NCBI GenBank assembly: GCA_002305685.1
Contig: DBQB01000035.1
Coordinates: 1 to 39,255, forward strand
Reading direction: 5' to 3'
DNA: 39,255 nt
Origin: Ruminococcaceae bacterium UBA1405
GTDB lineage: Bacteria > Bacillota > Clostridia > Oscillospirales > Ruminococcaceae
Part shown: piece after piece, positions 39,172-39,255 of the stretch
Position numbering within the stretch: the first letter of the stretch is position 1
Layout: each line of letters opens with the position of its first letter
Made by a program: the position numbers and the translations under genes
The notes under the pieces: model-generated
What the model saw: only the letters and a program-made list of their open reading frames with translations
The model's database searches: none
What the model was told of the DNA's origin: nothing

Positions 39172-39255
39172 AATCGCCGTTTCATAAACGTTACGCACTG
39201 ATCGGAAGAAATTTCAGCTGTTAGCAAAAGGAAAGGGCCCGTTGCAAAATGGTCC

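Noticed and set aside
1..39255. CRISPR arrays, insertion sequences, prophage or toxin-antitoxin pairs
   Set aside because: No regularly spaced repeats, transposases, integrases or recognisable toxin-antitoxin pairs were seen on either strand.

Overview
The window is a stretch of chromosome from a low-to-mid GC Gram-positive bacterium. It most likely comes from class Clostridia, Oscillospiraceae/Ruminococcaceae-like, and possibly from the gut. The evidence is a division and cell-wall (dcw) cluster led by mraZ, a PASTA-domain penicillin-binding protein, a MurE with the meso-diaminopimelate motif, a RelQ-type alarmone synthetase, VanZ-like and OadB/OadG-type proteins, AGGAGG ribosome binding sites, and sigma-A promoters. 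I cannot name a species from sequence alone.

Layout. Bases 1-6200 hold the end of a MATE exporter, a small alarmone synthetase, a PAP2 phosphatase, a VanZ-like protein and the helicase PcrA. Bases 6200-7900 encode the beta subunit and a gamma-like subunit of a sodium-translocating decarboxylase, without their carboxyltransferase or biotin carrier. Bases 8100-10600 hold galactokinase and a divergent AraC-family regulator, with two good promoters facing away from each other. Bases 10680-13330 form a two-gene unit: nucleoside hydrolase, then cardiolipin synthase.

The centre (13427-29172) is the dcw cluster, all on the minus strand. Its transcription order is mraZ, rsmH, ftsL, PASTA-PBP, murE, murF, mraY, ftsW, murG, murA, ftsQ, ftsZ. 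It starts at a TTGCAA-17-TATAAT promoter followed by three MraZ-type boxes spaced exactly 10 bp apart. These genes build the lipid-linked peptidoglycan precursor and the septal synthase. murD, murC, murB and ftsA are not in the cluster. murA carries a one-base frameshift in a run of six G (minus strand). MraY has Asn where the family has its third catalytic Asp. Terminators and hairpins inside the cluster suggest several transcription units.

Bases 29300-35650 are accessory and metabolic: a gamma-glutamyltransferase without signal peptide, a divergent aldo/keto reductase with a second MATE exporter, a YgjP-like metalloprotease, an unusual N-acetylmuramoyl-L-alanine amidase with an SH3 domain, and a small basic conserved-looking protein whose frame runs on antisense through the amidase gene. 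At 35814 lies tRNA-Ser(CGA) with its own promoter and terminator. It is followed by about 1.2 kb of AT-rich, gene-poor DNA with an unknown 158-residue protein, which looks like an island remnant. The window ends with a Crp/Fnr-family regulator divergent from a third MATE exporter. An 18-bp near-perfect CRP-like palindrome sits between them.

No CRISPR array, insertion sequence, prophage or rRNA gene was seen. The points most worth checking are the murA frameshift, the MraY Asp-to-Asn change, the reduced dcw gene set, the Crp/Fnr-MATE switch and the island beside the tRNA.
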